Positions 61,113 through 64,000 of a DNA stretch of 64,000 nt are shown here, one piece after another. Position 1 is the first letter of the stretch; each line of letters starts with the position of its first letter. The notes beneath the pieces were generated by a model. It worked only from the letters and a program-made list of their open reading frames with translations, did not search any database and had not been told where the DNA came from. The DNA is from Niastella sp. OAS944 (GTDB taxonomy: Bacteria > Bacteroidota > Bacteroidia > Chitinophagales > Chitinophagaceae), in contig JANUBW010000013.1 of the NCBI GenBank assembly GCA_024809215.1, positions 124,001 to 188,000 on the forward strand, read 5' to 3'. The position numbers and the translations under genes are program-made.

Positions 61113-61732
61113 GCCTCTGCTTTCAGCAGAGGCGCCGGCGTATAACGTTCATCCACCTTACTTAACTCAACCAGCAATTCGTAAATACGTTTCAAACCTA
61201 TTTTTGCGGCCCACTCAAACGGCCCGTAAGGATAGCTGGTGCCCAGTTTCATGGCAATATCAATTTCCTCACGCGTACTTACCTGGGCGCCCAATGTATA
61301 ATACGCTTCGTTTATGATGGTGGCCAGTACCCGTGCAGTGATCATACCGGCAATATCCGGGGCTATCACATAATTCCATTTCAACTGATCAAAGATATCT
61401 TTCACGATAGCTTCATTAAGAACCGGAGGCAGGGCCACTTCAACCACCGGCCGTTGCAGTAATCCGGGCCATGCATTTATACGAATAAAGTCGGCGCCTA
61501 TCTTTTTTGTTGTATAACTAACAGCATTTACGATCACGGGTTTGGGCTGCAGTCTTTTTAAATGTTGTGTTCTTTCAACATCCGGCTCAAACAACAGATC
61601 AATATACACATCGGCATCTGCAATCGTTAATGCCCGCATAGAATCTGCCCAAACTACCGTAATACCCTCGGGAAGTTTTTTAGCAAGCAGTTCCTGCTTT
61701 AATAACTCATCGGCTAAAATGGCTACAGTCAT
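61106..61732 (-). CDS. 3-hydroxyacyl-CoA dehydrogenase-like protein with degenerate NAD domain
   Basis: A 208-residue protein. The C-terminal half (about 120-200) matches the 3HCDH C-terminal domain: PDIAGMITARVLATIINEAY, TREEIDIAMKLGTSYPYGPF, EWAAKIGLKRIYELL. The N-terminal half (about 1-110) has the order of a Rossmann fold but lacks the GxGxxG nucleotide motif (it begins MTVAILADELLKQELLAKKL) and is shorter than usual. It may have lost dehydrogenase activity or bind acyl-CoA only. It is divergent from ridA, 44 bp away. Confidence 0.82.
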   Translation of the reverse strand: MTVAILADELLKQELLAKKLPEGITVVWADSMRALTIADADVYIDLLFEPDVERTQHLKRLQPKPVIVNAVSYTTKKIGADFIRINAWPGLLQRPVVEVALPPVLNEAIVKDIFDQLKWNYVIAPDIAGMITARVLATIINEAYYTLGAQVSTREEIDIAMKLGTSYPYGPFEWAAKIGLKRIYELLVELSKVDERYTPAPLLKAEAS

Positions 61733-61764
61733 GGGCTTCTTAATTTACCCGCAAAGAAAACAAT

Positions 61765-61772
61765 TACCTTTG
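61765..61772 (+). promoter_or_regulatory. -7 box TACCTTTG adjoining ridA
   Basis: TACCTTTG matches TAnnTTTG and ends 4 bases before the ridA ATG at 61777, implying a leaderless transcript. Confidence 0.55.
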
Positions 61773-61776
61773 CGCC

Positions 61777-62157
61777 ATGCAAAAAAACATCATCAATACT
61801 ATCCAGGCGCCAGCACCAATTGGACCCTATAGCCAGGCTGTGCAAGCCGGCAATTTGTTGTTTATATCGGGCCAGGTCCCCATTAACCCTGTTACCGGCA
61901 TTGTTGAAGCTAAAGACGTAGCCGGCGAAACCGAACAGGTTATGAAGAACCTGAATGCTGTTTTAACTGAAGCCGGGTACGATTTCGGCCATGTTGTTAA
62001 GACCACTATTTTTCTTACCGACATGTCGCTTTTCAATGCTGTGAATGAAGTGTATGGCAGATATTTTACCGGCAACTTTCCTGCCCGCGAAACAGTTGCG
62101 GTTAAAGGATTGCCCCGCAATGTAAATGTGGAGATAAGTATGATAGCGGCGAAGTAA
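61777..62157 (+). CDS. ridA: RidA family enamine/imine deaminase
   Basis: A 126-residue RidA protein: APAPIGPYSQAVQAGNLLFI, SGQVPINPVTG, VVKTTIFLTDMSLFNAVNEV, YGRYFTGNFPARETVAVKGL and PRNVNVEISMIA. The catalytic-region Arg of the P-R-N-V segment is present. It hydrolyses reactive 2-aminoacrylate and related enamines. The stop is immediately followed by AAGTTGATAAGTT words and then a strong terminator. Confidence 0.95.
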   Translation: MQKNIINTIQAPAPIGPYSQAVQAGNLLFISGQVPINPVTGIVEAKDVAGETEQVMKNLNAVLTEAGYDFGHVVKTTIFLTDMSLFNAVNEVYGRYFTGNFPARETVAVKGLPRNVNVEISMIAAK

Positions 62158-62171
62158 GTTGATAAGTTAAA

Positions 62172-62212
62172 AAGTCCGGGAAGCGCTGTCAAATGAAGCT
62201 CCTCCCGGACTT
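62172..62212. terminator. bidirectional terminator between ridA and kbl
   Basis: AAGTCCGGGA (62172-62181) pairs perfectly with TCCCGGACTT (62203-62212), followed by ATTATTTT. It separates the convergent ridA and kbl genes. Confidence 0.88.
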
Positions 62213-62234
62213 ATTATTTTAAAACAACCTTCAA

Positions 62235-63437
62235 TTAACCAGCTACCTTCTCTCCCAACACACCAAGCTCCTTACCAATTTTGGTAAACGCGGCAATGGC
62301 TTTATCGAGGTGCTGCTGGTCATGCGCTGCACTTAGCTGAACGCGAATGCGGGCCTGGCCTTTGGCCACTACAGGATAAAAGAAGCCGATAACATAAATT
62401 CCTTCATCAAGTAAGCGGGCGGCAAAATTTTGGGCTATAACGGCATCGTACAGCATTATAGGCACAATAGGATGGTCGCCGGGTCGTATATCAAAACCGG
62501 CTTCCGTCATTTTGCTTCGAAAGTATTTTGTATTGTATTCCAGCTTATCGCGTAATTCAGTGGTTTCGCTCAACAGATCGAGCACGGCAATAGATGCGCC
62601 CACAATGCCCGGTGCCAGCGTGTTGGAGAACAGGTACGGCCGTGAACGCTGACGCAACATTTCAATAACCTCTTTACGACCGCTGGTAAAACCGCCCGAT
62701 GCACCGCCCAGGGCCTTGCCCAGCGTACCGGTAATGATATCGATCTTACCCATTACTCCGCGGTATTCATGGGTACCACGACCTGTTTTACCCAAAAAGC
62801 CGCTTGAGTGGCTTTCATCTATCATAATGGCTGCATCATACTTTTCAGCCAGTTCAACAATCGCATCTAATTGGGCAATGGTGCCATCCATGCTAAAGGA
62901 GCCATCTGTAACAATAATACGGTTACGGCAGGCCTGTGCTTCTTTCAGTTTCTCTTCCAGGTCGGCCATGTTATTATGCTTATAACGGAACCGTTGGGCT
63001 TTACACAGGCGAACCCCATCGATAATGGAGGCGTGGTTCAGCTCATCGGAGATAATGGCGTCCTGTTCGTTATACAAAGGTTCAAATACCCCGCCATTAG
63101 CGTCAAAAGCGGCTACATACAAAATGGTGTCTTCGGTACCCAAAAAGGCAGATATCTTTTCTTCCAGTTGTTTATGAATATCCTGTGTTCCGCAAATGAA
63201 ACGTACACTGCTCATGCCATAACCCCTGAAGTCAACGTATTTTTTAGCAGCCTCTACAACTTTAGGATGCGATGAAAGGCCAAGGTAGTTATTGGCGCAA
63301 AAGTTTAGCACCGTTTTGCCATTCACCATAATTTCTGCGCCCTGTGGCGACTCAATGATACGCTCTGTTTTGAATAAACCGGCAGTTTTTATCTCGGCCA
63401 GTTCAGCGGCCAGGCGTGTAACTAATTTTTCGTTCAT
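62235..63437 (-). CDS. kbl: glycine C-acetyltransferase (2-amino-3-ketobutyrate CoA ligase)
   Basis: About 400 residues from the ATG at 63437 (the frame extends to a TTG without support). It is a PLP enzyme of the alpha-oxoamine synthase family: [69 protein letters not shown], and the PLP lysine in [17 protein letters not shown]. The [10 protein letters not shown] wording favours KBL over BioF or serine palmitoyltransferase. It cleaves 2-amino-3-ketobutyrate to glycine and acetyl-CoA in threonine breakdown. The partner threonine dehydrogenase is not in the window. Confidence 0.93.
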   Translation of the reverse strand: MNEKLVTRLAAELAEIKTAGLFKTERIIESPQGAEIMVNGKTVLNFCANNYLGLSSHPKVVEAAKKYVDFRGYGMSSVRFICGTQDIHKQLEEKISAFLGTEDTILYVAAFDANGGVFEPLYNEQDAIISDELNHASIIDGVRLCKAQRFRYKHNNMADLEEKLKEAQACRNRIIVTDGSFSMDGTIAQLDAIVELAEKYDAAIMIDESHSSGFLGKTGRGTHEYRGVMGKIDIITGTLGKALGGASGGFTSGRKEVIEMLRQRSRPYLFSNTLAPGIVGASIAVLDLLSETTELRDKLEYNTKYFRSKMTEAGFDIRPGDHPIVPIMLYDAVIAQNFAARLLDEGIYVIGFFYPVVAKGQARIRVQLSAAHDQQHLDKAIAAFTKIGKELGVLGEKVAG

Positions 63438-63471
63438 GGAGCATGTAGTTTTTGTAATGCCACAAATGTAA

Positions 63472-63514
63472 GTCAATGTAATAATGTGATAATTAGATAA
63501 TGCGATAATAATGC
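63472..63514. repeat. short-word array (AATGTGATAAT family) upstream of kbl
   Basis: GTCAATGTAATAATGTGATAA and TTAGATAATGCGATAATAATG repeat the words seen at 37824-37858 and 44345-44382. It lies about 35-75 bp upstream of the kbl start, in the likely promoter region. Confidence 0.6.
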
Positions 63515-63734
63515 AAACGGTTTCATCCCGTTATTTTCCACGCCCGTCTATGTTATTTTACCCACGGGCAAAGCTCCCTGTTCAAACAGTTATCACATAA
63601 CACGTTCATAACGCATTACTTAATTTTTCAATTTGCCAAATATCAAATACTACTTTGTGGTAATTCTAACTTTTTATTAAATAAACTGTAACAAATTCCC
63701 AATAACTTCGTCTTATAATACAAAACGACGCATT

Positions 63735-63947
63735 ATGTGGAAGAAAACCTTTATCCGTTCAACCCTCATACTGGTAGTGGCTTTGGCTGGTATATTCGTT
63801 TTTGCCACAACAACACATCCTTCAAATAAACCGGCCAGCCGGGCGTGCAGTCAGGAAAAAGAATGTTGCGAAGGCAAGAACCAGAGCAGTGATTTCCTGA
63901 TCTGGGAGTCGCTTAGCCGCGCCATAGCATTTAATGCTCAATTCTAA
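63735..63947 (+). CDS. small cysteine-containing secreted or membrane protein
   Basis: A 70-residue protein. Residues about 8-26 (STLILVVALAGIFVFATTT) form a signal peptide or anchor. The mature part has a small Cys cluster (CSQEKECC, about 38-45) followed by EGKNQSSDFLIWESLSRAIA. No family was recognised. A hairpin with T-run starts 30 bp after the stop, supporting a real transcription unit. Confidence 0.55.
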   Translation: MWKKTFIRSTLILVVALAGIFVFATTTHPSNKPASRACSQEKECCEGKNQSSDFLIWESLSRAIAFNAQF

Positions 63948-63978
63948 CTTAATGACAATCAACATCTCATTATAAATG

Positions 63979-64000
63979 ATCCCGCTTTATGGCGGGATTT
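63979..64000 (+). terminator. intrinsic terminator at window end
   Basis: ATCCCGC (63979-63985) pairs with GCGGGAT (63992-63998) around a 6-base loop, with T residues to the window edge. Confidence 0.75.

Noticed and set aside
1-64000. tRNA, rRNA, riboswitch or insertion-sequence features
   Set aside because: No cloverleaf, rRNA stretch, recognisable riboswitch core or transposase motif was seen on reading both strands; a covariance-model scan would be needed to exclude them formally.

Overview
The window reads as chromosomal DNA of a Bacteroidota member, most likely Chitinophagales/Chitinophagaceae (Niastella- or Chitinophaga-like). The reasons are the TAnnTTTG promoter boxes close to start codons, the virtual absence of Shine-Dalgarno sequences, the Bat (aerotolerance) genes, the long two-part IspG, and typical Bacteroidota outer-membrane and lipoprotein families. 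The genus is an inference. No rRNA, tRNA, transposase, integrase or CRISPR array was found. The left edge cuts a umuC-type polymerase gene.

Layout. 1-13.8 kb: umuC end, a 21-bp tandem array, DUF72, an ECF sigma factor operon, sulfatase, amidase, a large outer-membrane receptor, a gene-poor kilobase, DUF763, acyltransferase and DEAD-box helicase. 13.9-19.5 kb: a Nei-like glycosylase and a minus-strand MacAB/TolC-type efflux operon. 19.7-23.5 kb: icmF (fused isobutyryl-CoA mutase) carrying an in-frame DUF559 nuclease-like domain between two inverted palindromes. 23.7-28.9 kb: oxidative L-fucose catabolism (hydrolase, mutarotase, lactonase, dehydrogenase, FucP transporter, second dehydrogenase), lacking a visible L-fuconate dehydratase. 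29.5-35.1 kb: two PAP2/vanadium-haloperoxidase-type lipoproteins around two beta-barrel proteins. 35.4-39.7 kb: trehalase, class D beta-lactamase, batB-batC. 40-44.3 kb: ispG, a WYL regulator, DinB and GyrI-like proteins. 44.4-50.6 kb: galK and an aldose epimerase divergently, nadB, and a MurU-like nucleotidyltransferase. 50.7-57 kb: a YncE/phosphoesterase fusion, VOC protein, Crp/Fnr regulator, an AmgK-RapZ fusion and an LpxL-like acyltransferase. 57.5-64 kb: an orphan response regulator, a CstB-like persulfide dioxygenase with an ArsR regulator, tsaB, ridA and kbl.

The most unusual content is repetitive and mostly non-coding. Three intergenic arrays have strict 21- or 11-bp periods, a conserved core and a variable spacer, and each ends in inverted copies. 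A second class consists of short-word inverted repeats that often begin at or next to stop codons; one lies in frame inside ispG and one at the start of batB. One dispersed element occurs twice (about 9.6 and 39.8 kb). The third unusual item is the DUF559 module inside icmF. Coordinates and identities of these repeats were worked out by hand from the sequence.
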